A stretch of DNA of 36,940 bases from Camelimonas lactis (GCF_004342915.1 NZ_SLWL01000021.1:1-36940); one strand, 5' to 3'; positions 24,383 through 33,581 are shown, numbered from the stretch's first letter. The notes: generated from the letters alone by a model not told the origin. Numbers and translations are program-made.

Positions 24383-24760
24383 CGACAACTTCGCGAACGT
24401 CATGGAGCGCATGCGTCGCTGCAAGGGCGCCGCGAACAGCCTTGCGACTGCCGGCCCCGGTTAAGAGAATTCCGCGCCCTGTATCAGCGGCTTCCGCCAA
24501 AAGACCTGCAAATATCTCAAGCCGCGACAGGAAGATGGTTGGCGATGGCGCATCTTCCGGCAGACATGCGCCGCCGCGCCGGGTGGAGGTCTGCCGACTG
24601 TTTCCAACCCTTTGGAAGGGGCGCCTACCAATTTTGATGATCTGGATCATTTATCTTCGCAAGAATAGCGTGGCGCGTGTCATAAAATGGTCATTCTTCG
24701 CAATTCGGAGCGCCCGGATATTTCAGTGCGGGATGGATCCGCGCGGATGGGCCTGGCGCG
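24383..24760. other. Divergent intergenic region with two adjacent hairpins
   Basis: No firm gene. GGAAGATG (24530-24537) faces CATCTTCC (24551-24558), and the next arm CGGCAGAC (24558-24565) faces GTCTGCCG (24589-24596): two perfect 8-bp stems back to back with loops of 13 and 23 nt. A minus-strand frame at 24369-24650 (93 codons, ending VREVVAINR) crosses them. It has no good ribosome site and mixed codon use, so I do not call it a gene, although a small real protein cannot be excluded. Confidence 0.4.
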
Positions 24761-26527
24761 ATGGACTGGGGCGGGGTTGGGCGCATGGCGGGGCTTGCGA
24801 AACTGCGTGTTGACCGGGGCCTGCTTGCCGTCAAGCTGGCGCTGCTCGCCGGCGTCCTTGTTCTCACCAATCCCGGCGTCGGCGCCCGCATGGTTTTCCT
24901 GGCTACGGATAACCGGCTCCTTACCCTGTTGATCTTTTCGGGCCTCTGGCTCTGCGCATTGGCGGCCATGGCGGCGGCGGCATTTCACCCCAGGCCCGGG
25001 GTGCGGCTGCTATGGGCCGTTCCGGTCAGCGTCGCCGGGGCCGCGGCCTATGGTTACCATGTGGCCCAGGGCGCCGAGTTTTTCATCTACGATCTGCTGA
25101 ACTTCTGGTCTGCCCGTCATGAGGTTGGGCGGGCCGCGACCTTTTTTGCCAATGCCATCATACCGGCGGTTGCGGTTTTTGCGGTCAGTCTGCTTGCTTT
25201 CGCCATGCCGCCAGGGTTCTTTTCAAGCGCCGGCGGCCACTGGAAGAGGCTGGCGGCCATCGCGCCGGTTGCGCCCATCCTGCTCATAGCCCTGGTGGTG
25301 CTGTATCGCCAGGGCAAGGGGTCCGAGGCGATGCCGAAACAGTTTGCGCCTCTCGCGCTGGCATCCCTGGCCAGTTACAAAATCAATACTGCGGCGTTTC
25401 CCGAGCGGCAGCCGGTTCGCATGTCTCCCGGCAAGCCGTTGTCGCGCGCCGTGGTGATGATCGTTGACGAAAGTATCCGCGCGGACTTCATCAACCTGAC
25501 GCCGGGTAATGCCCTGACGCCGCAAATGGCTGCCGAAAGCAGGCGCTGGATCGACTTCGGGCCTGCCGTCTCGGCGGGAAACTGCTCCAATATTTCAAAC
25601 GCCCTGCTGCGCTTCATGGCGCGGCGTGATGACCTGTTTCACAGCGTCCTGACCAGCCCGACCGTCTGGCAGTACGCGCGGGCCGCCGGCTTCCGCACGG
25701 TTTATATCGACGCCCAGGCCGGCTTTATCCGTGTCTATGGCAAGCTGCAGAATTTCATGACGCCTGGAGAGGCTGTCGGGATTGACAGGTTGCACAAGCT
25801 GGACAGCGGCCGTCCGGCCCACGCGCTTGATGATGAGCTCGTCAACCTGGTTCTGGATGAGCTGGCGGCGGGCGATCGTGTTTTCATTTACGCCAACAAG
25901 AACGGCGCGCATTTTCCCTATCAGGACAATGCGCCGCCCGCTTTTACGCCGGACCCTGGAGCCGACGCCGCCATGGAAGCAGGGGCCCCGGCGTCCTATG
26001 GCAGGGCCATCTCATGGTCCACGGACAGGACAATGGCGAGGCTTGTGCGCGAGTCCAGCAACGATGACACGACGCTGATATACACATCGGATCACGGACA
26101 GCATTTCAGCCCCAACCGTCTGACCCATTGCAGCGCACTGGGGAACGTCGACCCGCAGGAGGGCATTGTTCCGCTGATGGTCGCCACCGGCGACAGGTCG
26201 TTGCAGGAGAGGTTCGTCGCGGCAACCCGACGCATTCGGGGGCGGGCGTCGCATTTTGCCATCGCCCCGACATTGCTGGAGCTGATGGGATACAGCCCCG
26301 CCGACATTGCTGGAATCTATACAGAATCGTTGCTGGACGACATCCGCGAGCCGCCGCGTTTCGTATCTGGCGATATCTTCGGCCTGTTTGGACAGCGTCC
26401 GGCCTGGCACGATGTCGATCCGGCGGTTCAGGAGCGCCGGGCAAAAGACATGGTTTCGAACGCGCCTCCTGACGGGCTGGGGCGCGGCGACGCCATCACC
26501 CAGGCTCCGGCCACGCCAACGCCCTGA
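24761..26527 (+). CDS. Membrane phosphoethanolamine transferase-like protein (alkaline phosphatase/sulfatase fold)
   Basis: The protein has 588 residues. About five N-terminal membrane helices (roughly 1-190) are followed by a periplasmic hydrolase domain. The metal-site pattern of EptA/MCR enzymes is visible: VMIVDESIRADF (metal-binding Glu), nucleophile region SAGNCSN, KNGAHFPYQDN (His), and YTSDHGQHF (Asp-His). The nucleophile is Thr in known EptA and MCR-1; here the aligned residue is Ser276, and the flanking cysteines that form a conserved disulfide are absent. It probably transfers a phosphoethanolamine-like group to an envelope lipid or glycan. It could also be a phosphatase/sulfatase relative. 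An ATG at 24785 is an equally possible start; neither has a clear ribosome site. Confidence 0.82.
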   Translation: MDWGGVGRMAGLAKLRVDRGLLAVKLALLAGVLVLTNPGVGARMVFLATDNRLLTLLIFSGLWLCALAAMAAAAFHPRPGVRLLWAVPVSVAGAAAYGYHVAQGAEFFIYDLLNFWSARHEVGRAATFFANAIIPAVAVFAVSLLAFAMPPGFFSSAGGHWKRLAAIAPVAPILLIALVVLYRQGKGSEAMPKQFAPLALASLASYKINTAAFPERQPVRMSPGKPLSRAVVMIVDESIRADFINLTPGNALTPQMAAESRRWIDFGPAVSAGNCSNISNALLRFMARRDDLFHSVLTSPTVWQYARAAGFRTVYIDAQAGFIRVYGKLQNFMTPGEAVGIDRLHKLDSGRPAHALDDELVNLVLDELAAGDRVFIYANKNGAHFPYQDNAPPAFTPDPGADAAMEAGAPASYGRAISWSTDRTMARLVRESSNDDTTLIYTSDHGQHFSPNRLTHCSALGNVDPQEGIVPLMVATGDRSLQERFVAATRRIRGRASHFAIAPTLLELMGYSPADIAGIYTESLLDDIREPPRFVSGDIFGLFGQRPAWHDVDPAVQERRAKDMVSNAPPDGLGRGDAITQAPATPTP

Positions 26528-26543
26528 CGGCGGGCTGCCGGGT

Positions 26544-26602
26544 CCGCGCGGTCGCGGGGAAATCCGGCGCAAACATGCCCCGTGCGGGCCACGCCGTTTC
26601 CC
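26544..26602. terminator. Hairpins between convergent genes, candidate bidirectional terminator
   Basis: GGGAAAT (26557-26563) pairs with GTTTCCC (26596-26602, one G-U), then after two bulged bases GGCG (26566-26569) with CGCC (26592-26595). A small GCCC/GGGC hairpin lies inside. Next to it CCGCG-CGGT-CGCGG (26544-26557) is another small stem. The set lies in the 141-nt gap between the convergent phosphoethanolamine-transferase-like and LysR genes. Confidence 0.4.
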
Positions 26603-26668
26603 GGGTATGCGCGTCAGGGGGCGTTCGGCGGGGTCGGCCCAGGCCGGCGGCTGAATGTTGCGTGAACC

Positions 26669-27526
26669 TCATATCGTTGGCGCGGCGCCCGTGCTGGCGG
26701 TCTGTCGCAGACCCTGCAAGGCCAGTTGCAGCACATCGGTGTCGGAGCGGCCTGGATAGACGGCGAAGGCAGAGTGTGAAAATTCCGGCGCGTTGCTGAC
26801 CCGGCGCAAACGCCCCTCGTCAAGGAATGGCTGGGCCGCGCCAAGCCGGAAATAGCCGCAGCCGCCGACGGTCAGCAGGTAGGTCAGCGCCAGCGGTCCC
26901 AGGGAGATGGAAACCGGCGGCGCGCCGGTTTCCGGAAAGGCCGCCTGGAAATTGGCGGCGAAAGCCGCACCCCAGTCGACCTGCACATACTGGTCCGGCA
27001 TGAAGGCGCCGCCGGGATCGGTGGTGACCAGCACCAGCTTCTCTTCCTGCAACAGTTCCGACACCAGGTTTGGCCATGTCGGCGGATGGTACAGCACCGC
27101 CAGATCAAGCGCGCCGTCCTGGACGCGGGCGAGCAGGCTGGAGGGACTGTCCACCTCGGCCCGCAGCGCGATATCGGGATGTTGCCGGTGCATCAGCACC
27201 AGCCAGTCCGCCAGCAGCGGCCGCCACAAACTCAACTCGCCGCCGATGATCACGCCTTCCCGGCGACCCGGCGGCAGGGCGACCTGCTGCCGGGCCCGCT
27301 CCCACGCCTGCACCATGACGCGGGCATGCCGCAGCAGCCGTTCCCCGGCCGGCGTCAGTCGCGCGCCCGCCTTGTTGCGAATGAACAGCCGCCGCCCCAG
27401 CAGCCCTTCGAGCGTGCGGATGCGGGCGCTGACCGCTGTCTGGGTAATGTGCAGGCTGTCCGCCGCGGCGACGAAGCTGCCGCTGCGGGCGATTTCGAGG
27501 AATGTGCGGGCCTGATGAACATCCAT
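26669..27526 (-). CDS. LysR-family regulator divergent from the cysJ-cysI unit
   Basis: The protein has 285 residues. The N-terminal winged HTH is at about 1-60 (MDVHQARTFLEIARSGSF, ITQTAVSARIRTLEGLLGRRL), then a linker helix and a periplasmic-binding-protein-like effector domain from about 88. It is transcribed away from cysJ with a 160-nt shared control region. LysR regulators usually control the divergent gene, so it is a good candidate regulator of sulfite reductase genes. Known cys regulators CysB and Cbl are also LysR-type, but nothing in the effector domain lets me call it CysB. Confidence 0.9.
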   Translation of the reverse strand: MDVHQARTFLEIARSGSFVAAADSLHITQTAVSARIRTLEGLLGRRLFIRNKAGARLTPAGERLLRHARVMVQAWERARQQVALPPGRREGVIIGGELSLWRPLLADWLVLMHRQHPDIALRAEVDSPSSLLARVQDGALDLAVLYHPPTWPNLVSELLQEEKLVLVTTDPGGAFMPDQYVQVDWGAAFAANFQAAFPETGAPPVSISLGPLALTYLLTVGGCGYFRLGAAQPFLDEGRLRRVSNAPEFSHSAFAVYPGRSDTDVLQLALQGLRQTASTGAAPTI

Positions 27527-27530
27527 GGCT

Positions 27531-27643
27531 TCATATTAAAATTTATGCATTTAAACGCAATCAAATGAATTTGTTAGGAGACTGGCGAAATGCCATTCTC
27601 ACTGAGGAATTGAAATGAATAACAATGTAATAATGTGAATAAC
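27531..27643. promoter_or_regulatory. AT-rich divergent promoter region, LysR/cysJ
   Basis: This AT-rich island carries CATA-N8-TATG (27533-27548), a T-N11-A style imperfect dyad of the kind LysR proteins bind, and further on two direct copies of GAATAAC (27617-27623 and 27637-27643, 20 bp apart). The direct repeats are 44-70 nt before the cysJ ATG. No clear -35/-10 pair could be fixed. Confidence 0.4.
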
Positions 27644-27686
27644 GGGCCGCCGGCACGGGCCGCCGCCCGCGAGGCGCCAGAAAACC

Positions 27687-29618
27687 ATGGGCATATCTGA
27701 ATTTCGAAACCAGGACCTGATCTCCGGCGGGCCGGATGGCGCCGGGCGCGAAGGGGCTTCATCCCCACAGGACGGCGCCGCATTCGGCGCCAGCCTGGTC
27801 GCTTTCGGTTCGGGCCTTTCAGCCGGGCAATGGGACCTGCTGCGGCAGCTGGCGCAGTCGCTGGACGACAGGCAGTTGCTCTGGGCCAGCGGCTTTCTCT
27901 CTGGCGTCGAGCATCAGCGCCAGGCGTCCGGCCTGCAACCGGCCGCTGCCCCGGCCGTCGCGCCAGAGGCGTCCACGCGCAGCCTCACGGTGCTTTACGG
28001 CAGCGAAACCGGCAACAGCGCCGCGCTGGCCGCTGATCTGGCAGGCAAAATCAGCGCCAGTGGCCGCGTTGCAGAAGTCGCGGACATGGCCGCCTACAAA
28101 ACGCGGGCGCTGAAGGACGAGCAGGACCTGCTGTTCATCGTCTCCACCCACGGGGAGGGCGATCCGCCAGCGTCGGCCGCCGGCTTTTTCGAGTTCATCG
28201 AAGGGCGCCGGGCGCCGCGCCTCGCCGACGTCCGTTTCGCCGTTCTGGCGCTGGGCGATTCCTCCTACGAATTCTTTTGCGGCGCCGGCCGGCGTCTGGA
28301 CGCGCGCCTGGCGGAACTGGGTGCTGCCCGGCTGCGCGATCGCGTCGATTGCGATATCGACTATGACGAACCGGCTGCGGCCTGGATGGCGGACGTGGTC
28401 GCCCGTTTCGCGCCAGAGGAAGCAGGCCTGGCCGGCGCCCGGCCAACCAGCGGCCTGGCGTCAGGCCCGCGACCCGCGCCCACGGGGCAGCCGGTCAACG
28501 CCTTCGACAAGCGCAACCCCTTCGGCGCGGCGGTGATCGACAACATCGCGCTGACTTCTTCAGGCTCCAGCAAGGAAATCCGTCACCTGGAGCTGTCGCT
28601 CGAGGGCTCGGGGCTGGCGTACGAACCGGGCGATGCGCTCGGTCTGACGCCCCGCAATGATCCGGCCCTGGTCGGCGCCGTGTTGCAGGCTGTCGGTCTG
28701 CCCGCCGACGCCGGGGTGGAGCTGCGTGGCGGCGCGCTGCCTTTGGGCGAGGCGCTGCGTGACCGGCTGGAAATCACCACCGCGACCCCGCGCTTCCTTG
28801 AACATTGGGCGGGGCTGTCGCGGGCGGAAGACCTCGCTGCGTTGCTCGGGCCGGACGCCGCCGACGCCCGCGGCGCCATGTTGCGCGGCAACCATGTGCT
28901 CGATCTGCTCCGTAAATATCCGGCCCGCGGCGTCGACGCGAAGACGTTTGTCGCCGGCCTGCGGCCATTGCAGCCGCGGCTGTATTCGATTGCGTCCAGC
29001 CTGGCTTTCGCCCCCGATGAAGCCCATCTGGCCATCAGCACGGTCCGTTACCAGCTCAACGGCATTGACCGCGCCGGCGTCGCCTCCAGCCACGTGGCCG
29101 AACGCTGCCCCGACGGCGGCGTGCTGCCGGTCTATGTCCAGCCAAATCCGCACTTCCGCCTGCCGGGCGACGATATCCCCATCATCATGATCGGCGCCGG
29201 CACGGGCGTCGCCCCCTATCGGGCGTTCGTTCAGGAGCGGGAGGCGCGCGGCGCGCGTGGGCCGTCATGGCTGTTCTTCGGTGAGCGCAACTTCGACAGC
29301 GACTTTCTCTACCAGACCGAATGGCAGGGCTTCCTGCGCGATGGCGTCCTGTCACGGATGAACGTCGCCTTTTCCCGCGACGGCGCGGCGAAAACCTATG
29401 TGCAGCACCGCCTGGCCGAGCATGGCCGCGATGTTTTCGACTGGCTGGAGAATGGCGCGCATCTCTACGTCTGCGGCGACGCCAGCCGCCTTGCCCCGGA
29501 CGTGCACGCGGCCCTGCTCGGCATCGTGCAGCGGCATGGCGGCAAGGGCGTCGCTGCGGCGCATGACTACATCGCCGCCCTGCAGGCCAGTCACCGTTAC
29601 CAGATCGATGTTTACTGA
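27687..29618 (+). CDS. cysJ: CysJ-like NADPH-sulfite reductase flavoprotein subunit
   Basis: This is a diflavin reductase of 643 residues, slightly longer than E. coli CysJ (599) because of a variable N terminus. The flavodoxin FMN domain covers about 98-240 ([37 protein letters not shown]). A linker and FAD domain carry RLYSIASS. The NADPH domain has [20 protein letters not shown] and [14 protein letters not shown], and the chain ends YQIDVY, as in CysJ. It takes electrons from NADPH and passes them through FAD and FMN to the hemoprotein CysI, which reduces sulfite to sulfide. The cysI ATG at 29629 is 10 nt past its stop, so the two are one unit. Confidence 0.93.
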   Translation: MGISEFRNQDLISGGPDGAGREGASSPQDGAAFGASLVAFGSGLSAGQWDLLRQLAQSLDDRQLLWASGFLSGVEHQRQASGLQPAAAPAVAPEASTRSLTVLYGSETGNSAALAADLAGKISASGRVAEVADMAAYKTRALKDEQDLLFIVSTHGEGDPPASAAGFFEFIEGRRAPRLADVRFAVLALGDSSYEFFCGAGRRLDARLAELGAARLRDRVDCDIDYDEPAAAWMADVVARFAPEEAGLAGARPTSGLASGPRPAPTGQPVNAFDKRNPFGAAVIDNIALTSSGSSKEIRHLELSLEGSGLAYEPGDALGLTPRNDPALVGAVLQAVGLPADAGVELRGGALPLGEALRDRLEITTATPRFLEHWAGLSRAEDLAALLGPDAADARGAMLRGNHVLDLLRKYPARGVDAKTFVAGLRPLQPRLYSIASSLAFAPDEAHLAISTVRYQLNGIDRAGVASSHVAERCPDGGVLPVYVQPNPHFRLPGDDIPIIMIGAGTGVAPYRAFVQEREARGARGPSWLFFGERNFDSDFLYQTEWQGFLRDGVLSRMNVAFSRDGAAKTYVQHRLAEHGRDVFDWLENGAHLYVCGDASRLAPDVHAALLGIVQRHGGKGVAAAHDYIAALQASHRYQIDVY

Positions 29619-29628
29619 AAGCACAGTC

Positions 29629-31359
29629 ATGACCGACGCCGTCATCGACCGGAGCCGCGATATTTCACAGCCGCTCGAGCGGCTCGGCCCCGACGAAACC
29701 ATGAAAGCCAACAGCCGGCAGCTTCGCGGCTCCATCGCCGCGGGGCTGGAGGCGGAGCTGACCGCCGCCGTTCCTGGCGACGACATCAAGCTGATGAAGT
29801 TTCACGGACTTTACCAGCAGGACAACCGCGATATCCGCGATGAACGCCGGCGTCGCAAGCTGGAGCCAGCCTACCGTTTCATGGCCAGGGTGCGCCTGCC
29901 AGGCGGCGTGCTGACGCCGGCGCAATGGCTGAAGCTGGATGAACTGGCGCGCCGCCACGCCGGTGAATCGTTGCGCCTGACGACACGGCAGACCTTTCAG
30001 TTGCACCATGTGCGCAAGCAGGATTTGCGCCCGGTGATCCAGGGCTTGCGCGACGTGCTGCTCGATACTCGCGCCGCCTGTGGCGACGATACGCGTGGCG
30101 TCATGGCCTCGATCAACCCGGAGCTGTCCGCCCTGCACGCCGAAGTGCTCGCCCTGGCGGTCAAGGCCAGCAACCACGCCATCCCCAAAACCGGCGCCTA
30201 TGACGAAATCTGGTATGGCGCGGAGGAAAAGGGCGCGGGATCCGGCCCGGAGGAGCCGCTGTACGGCGCGACCTATCTGCCGCGCAAATTCAAGATCGGC
30301 TTCGTCATTCCCCCGGTCAATGACATTGATGTCTACGCCCAGGACCTGGGCTTCATCGCTATCGCCGAGGGCGAGGAGCTGAAGGGCTTCAACGTCGCCA
30401 TTGGCGGCGGCATGGGCCGGACCGACAACGCGCCAGCCACCTATCCCCGGCTCGCCAGCGTCATCGGCTTCATTCCGAAGGATCAGGTCATAGCCGTTTG
30501 CGACGCGGTGATCGGCGTGCAGCGTGATTTCGGCGACCGGGTTGACCGCAGCCGGGCGCGCTTCAAATACACCATTGACGACAAGGGGCTGGATGTCATC
30601 CGGGCCCAGATCGAGGCGCGGCTGGGCTACGCTTTGGCGCCGGCCCGACCATATGCCTTCACCTCGAACGGCGATGCGCTGGGCTGGCGGGAAGGCGCGG
30701 ACGGACGCTGGCATTTCACCCTGTTCGTGCAGAATGGCCGCATCAGCAATGTCGGCGGCCTGGCCCTGCTCGACGCCCTGCGCGCCGTGGCCAGTCGCCA
30801 TGCCGGCCGGTTCCGCGTCACGCCTAACCAGAACCTGGTGATCGCCGACATCGAAGCCGCGGACCGGCCGGCCATGGCGGCGCTGCTGCGCGAACACGGG
30901 CTTGACGCCCTGAACGGCGGCAGCGGCCTGCGCCGCAACTCCATGGCCTGCGTCGCCTTTCCGACCTGCGGTCTCGCCATGGCGGAGAGCGAGCGTTACC
31001 TGCCGGCGCTTGTCGGCAAGATCGACGCCATCCTTGATCGATACGGCCTCCAGGACGAGCCGATCACCATCCGCATGACCGGCTGTCCCAACGGCTGCGC
31101 CCGGCCCTACATCGCCGAGATCGGCCTGACCGGGCGGGCGCCTGGCAAATACAATCTCTATCTGGGGGGCGGCTTTCACGGCCAGCGCCTCAACAAGATG
31201 GCGCTTGAGAACGTCGGTGAACAGGCGATCCTTGACTGTCTCGACAGCGCGCTCGGCCGCTACGCCCGTGAGCGCGCCCCGGGCGAGCATTTCGGCGATT
31301 TCGCCATCCGCGCCGGCCTCGTCCCGGAGGTGCTGGAGGGCCGGCGTTTCAACGACTGA
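29629..31359 (+). CDS. cysI: CysI-like sulfite reductase hemoprotein subunit
   Basis: The protein has 576 residues, close to E. coli CysI (570). Two ferredoxin-like and two siroheme/4Fe-4S halves are present (TTRQTFQLHHV; RVTPNQNLVIADIE). The cluster and siroheme cysteines are C441, C447 (CVAFPTC) and C486, C490 (TGCPNGC), matching the CX5C...CX3C pattern. The enzyme reduces sulfite to sulfide with six electrons from CysJ. The frame is open much further upstream inside cysJ; an ATG at 29608 overlaps the cysJ end, but I prefer the one at 29629, which gives the usual N terminus (ISQPLERLGPDETMKANSR). Neither has a strong ribosome site, so it probably relies on coupling to cysJ. Confidence 0.94.
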   Translation: MTDAVIDRSRDISQPLERLGPDETMKANSRQLRGSIAAGLEAELTAAVPGDDIKLMKFHGLYQQDNRDIRDERRRRKLEPAYRFMARVRLPGGVLTPAQWLKLDELARRHAGESLRLTTRQTFQLHHVRKQDLRPVIQGLRDVLLDTRAACGDDTRGVMASINPELSALHAEVLALAVKASNHAIPKTGAYDEIWYGAEEKGAGSGPEEPLYGATYLPRKFKIGFVIPPVNDIDVYAQDLGFIAIAEGEELKGFNVAIGGGMGRTDNAPATYPRLASVIGFIPKDQVIAVCDAVIGVQRDFGDRVDRSRARFKYTIDDKGLDVIRAQIEARLGYALAPARPYAFTSNGDALGWREGADGRWHFTLFVQNGRISNVGGLALLDALRAVASRHAGRFRVTPNQNLVIADIEAADRPAMAALLREHGLDALNGGSGLRRNSMACVAFPTCGLAMAESERYLPALVGKIDAILDRYGLQDEPITIRMTGCPNGCARPYIAEIGLTGRAPGKYNLYLGGGFHGQRLNKMALENVGEQAILDCLDSALGRYARERAPGEHFGDFAIRAGLVPEVLEGRRFND

Positions 31360-31436
31360 ACGCCTTACGGAAGCGCGGGCTGGCGCCGCCGGAAGACCGG
31401 GACGCCATCGGAACGCGAGGACAATGCAAATTCCGT

Positions 31437-31451
31437 TTCACCTGACGTGAA
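31437..31451 (+). promoter_or_regulatory. Small dyad TTCAC-N5-GTGAA upstream of the peroxiredoxin gene
   Basis: The 5-bp arms TTCAC (31437-31441) and GTGAA (31447-31451) lie 36-50 nt before the peroxiredoxin ATG in the 127-nt gap after cysI. The downstream part, GACGTGAACGG (31444-31454), recurs exactly at 33363-33373 upstream of the MBL-fold gene. It may be a regulator site; the evidence is slight. Confidence 0.25.
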
Positions 31452-31486
31452 CGGGTTTGCTTCAACCAGAACAGGGGAGCAGAACC

Positions 31487-32122
31487 ATGTCGCTGCAACT
31501 TGGACAGACAGCGCCGGATTTTGAGCAGCAGAGCACCGAGGGGCCTATCCGGTTTCACGAATGGCTCGGATCGTCCTGGGGCGTGCTGTTCAGCCATCCG
31601 AAAAACTTCACGCCAGTGTGCACCACCGAGCTTGGCGAGGTGGCGCGCCTGAAACCGGAATGGGACCGGCGCGGCGTCAAGGTGATCGGCCTGTCGGTCG
31701 ATCCGCTGGACGCGCACGAGCGCTGGGGCGCGGATATCGCCGAGACACAGAAACACGCGCTGAACTTCCCCCTGCTCGCCGACGCCGACGGCAAGGTCGC
31801 CAGCCTCTATGGCATGATCCACCCGGAGGCGGATCCGACGGTGACCGTGCGCGCCGTCTATGTGATCGACGACAAACGCAAGATCCGGCTCGTGCTGACC
31901 TATCCGCCGAGCGCCGGGCGCAACTTCTCGGAAATCCTGCGGGTCATCGACAGCCTGCAACTGACCGATAACGAGAAAGTCTCCACGCCGGTCAACTGGA
32001 CGCCCGGCGAGCCGGTCATCATTTCCCCGGCGCTCTCCAATGAACAGGCGCAGGCGCGCTTTCCCCAGGGGTGGACGGAACTGCGCCCTTACCTCAGGCT
32101 TGTGCAACTTGCCCAATCGTAA
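31487..32122 (+). CDS. 1-Cys peroxiredoxin (Prx6 subfamily)
   Basis: The protein has 211 residues. The thioredoxin-fold peroxidase has its peroxidatic cysteine at C45 in FTPVCTTELGEV and an HPKNFTP approach strand. It also has the Prx6-type C-terminal extension (TPVNWTPGEPVIISPAL, RPYLRLV). No resolving cysteine of the AhpC type is seen, so it is a 1-Cys enzyme reducing hydroperoxides. The AGGGGAG ribosome site fixes the ATG at 31487. It sits between cysI and metB on the same strand, 13 nt before metB, which suggests a shared transcript and a role in thiol or oxidative stress linked to sulfur assimilation. Confidence 0.93.
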   Translation: MSLQLGQTAPDFEQQSTEGPIRFHEWLGSSWGVLFSHPKNFTPVCTTELGEVARLKPEWDRRGVKVIGLSVDPLDAHERWGADIAETQKHALNFPLLADADGKVASLYGMIHPEADPTVTVRAVYVIDDKRKIRLVLTYPPSAGRNFSEILRVIDSLQLTDNEKVSTPVNWTPGEPVIISPALSNEQAQARFPQGWTELRPYLRLVQLAQS

Positions 32123-32135
32123 GCGGGAGACCGTC

Positions 32136-33341
32136 ATGGACGGAAAACCGGTTCACCCCCACACGGTGGCGGCCGCCAACGGCGTCGCAGACGGCGACCG
32201 CTTCGGCGCCGTGGCGCCGCCGCTGTATCTCACCAGCACCTTCGCTTTCCCGGCCTATGGGACGACCAGCGGCTACGACTATTCGCGCGCCGCCAACCCC
32301 ACGCGCGACCTGCTGGCCGACACCCTGGCGAAACTGGAGGGCGGCGCCGGGGCCGTCATCACCTGTTCAGGCATGGCGGCGATCGACCTGGTGCTGTCGC
32401 GCCTGCCGCGGGACGCCTTCGTCGTGGCGCCGCACGACTGCTACGCCGGAACCCGCCGCCTGCTGCAGGCCCGCAGCGCGCGGGGCAGTTTTGAGGCGGC
32501 GTTCATTGATCAGGGCGATGCGGCCGCCATGAGCCGCGCGCTGAAGCATGTTCCCTCGCTGGTGCTGGTCGAGACGCCCAGCAATCCGTTGATGCGCATT
32601 GTCGATATCGCGGCGATCGCCGCGCAGGCAAAAGCCGTTGGCGCGCGGCTGGCGGTCGACAACACCTTCCTGTCGCCGGCCCTGCAACAGCCGGTCCGCC
32701 TCGGCGCCGACTACGTGATTCATTCGACGACCAAATATCTCAACGGTCATTCCGATGTGGTGGGCGGGGCGGTGATCGCCGCCGACGCCGCCGAGGCGGA
32801 GGCGCTGGCGCACTGGGCCAATGTCACCGGCGTCACCGGCGCGCCGTTCGACGCCTACATGACCCTGCGCGGCGTGCGCAGCCTGTTTCCCCGGGTGGCG
32901 CAACAGCAGGCCAACGCCATGGCCATCGCCCGCTTCCTGCGTGAGCAACCGCAGGTGGCGAGGGTGTACTATCCTGGCCTGCCCGATCATCCCGGCCACG
33001 ACCTGGCCGCACGCCAGCAACAGGGCTTTGGCGCCATGCTGAGTTTCGAGCTGCGCGAGGGAGCCGCCGCCGCGCGGCGTTTTGTTGGCGCCACGCGGAT
33101 TTTCACCCTGGCTGAATCCCTGGGCGGCGTTGAAAGCCTGGTTGCCCACCCGGTCACCATGACCCACGCCAGCATGGACGCCGATGCACTGCGGCGCGCT
33201 GGCATCGGCGCGGGGTTGCTGCGCCTGTCGGTCGGTCTGGAGGCCGGGGAGGATCTGATCGCCGATCTTGCAGGCGCGCTGGCGGCGAGCAGCCGGGCGG
33301 GCGGGCCGGCCCCCGCACCCCTGAAAGGGGAGCCTTGCTGA
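32136..33341 (+). CDS. metB: Cystathionine gamma-synthase, MetB-like
   Basis: This is a PLP enzyme of the Cys/Met metabolism family with 401 residues. It makes cystathionine from an activated homoserine and cysteine on the way to methionine. The PLP lysine is K200 in HSTTKYLNGHSDVVGG. Long blocks match what I recall of E. coli MetB: APHDCYAGTRRL, VDNTFLSPALQQP, TGVTGAPFDAYM, ARQQQGFGAMLSFEL and FTLAESLGGVESL. A related activity (gamma-lyase or O-acylhomoserine sulfhydrylase) cannot be excluded from sequence alone. GGGAGA lies 6 nt before the ATG. The C-terminal tail is proline-rich (GGPAPAPLKGEPC). Confidence 0.93.
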   Translation: MDGKPVHPHTVAAANGVADGDRFGAVAPPLYLTSTFAFPAYGTTSGYDYSRAANPTRDLLADTLAKLEGGAGAVITCSGMAAIDLVLSRLPRDAFVVAPHDCYAGTRRLLQARSARGSFEAAFIDQGDAAAMSRALKHVPSLVLVETPSNPLMRIVDIAAIAAQAKAVGARLAVDNTFLSPALQQPVRLGADYVIHSTTKYLNGHSDVVGGAVIAADAAEAEALAHWANVTGVTGAPFDAYMTLRGVRSLFPRVAQQQANAMAIARFLREQPQVARVYYPGLPDHPGHDLAARQQQGFGAMLSFELREGAAAARRFVGATRIFTLAESLGGVESLVAHPVTMTHASMDADALRRAGIGAGLLRLSVGLEAGEDLIADLAGALAASSRAGGPAPAPLKGEPC

Positions 33342-33451
33342 GGCAGCCAGCGCGGGCAGGCGGACGTGAACGGATCAGCCGTCCCGTCGTTCCGCCCCGT
33401 CCCCGCAGGAATTTGTAGCGCTGCCTTCCGCCATCCCGTCAGTTTGATCCC

Positions 33452-33473
33452 GGCGCGGCCCGCCCGCCGCGCC
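33452..33473. other. GC hairpin in the metB-MBL gap
   Basis: GGCGCGG (33452-33458) and CCGCGCC (33467-33473) form a perfect 7-bp stem with an 8-nt loop, 110 nt after the metB stop. There is no T run, so it is only a weak terminator candidate. The rest of the 240-nt gap (33342-33581) shows no gene; AGGGAG before 33582 is the ribosome site of the next gene. Confidence 0.35.
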
Positions 33474-33581
33474 GCTTCCCGCCAGCCAGGGGCGCGCCGC
33501 TCTCACGGCGGTGAGGCGACTATCCCCGTGCGCGCCGCCGGTTGTATCCTCGGACAGGGCAGGGGAGACAAGGGAGCCGAC

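Noticed and set aside
24369-24650. 93-codon minus-strand frame upstream of the orphan binding protein
   Set aside because: Mixed codon use, weak start, and it spans two perfect hairpins. It is kept only as a remote possibility in the intergenic entry.
29665-31290. 541-codon open frame antisense to cysI
   Set aside because: It mirrors the high third-position GC of cysI on the other strand. The translation is repetitive and has no recognisable domain, while the plus frame is clearly CysI.
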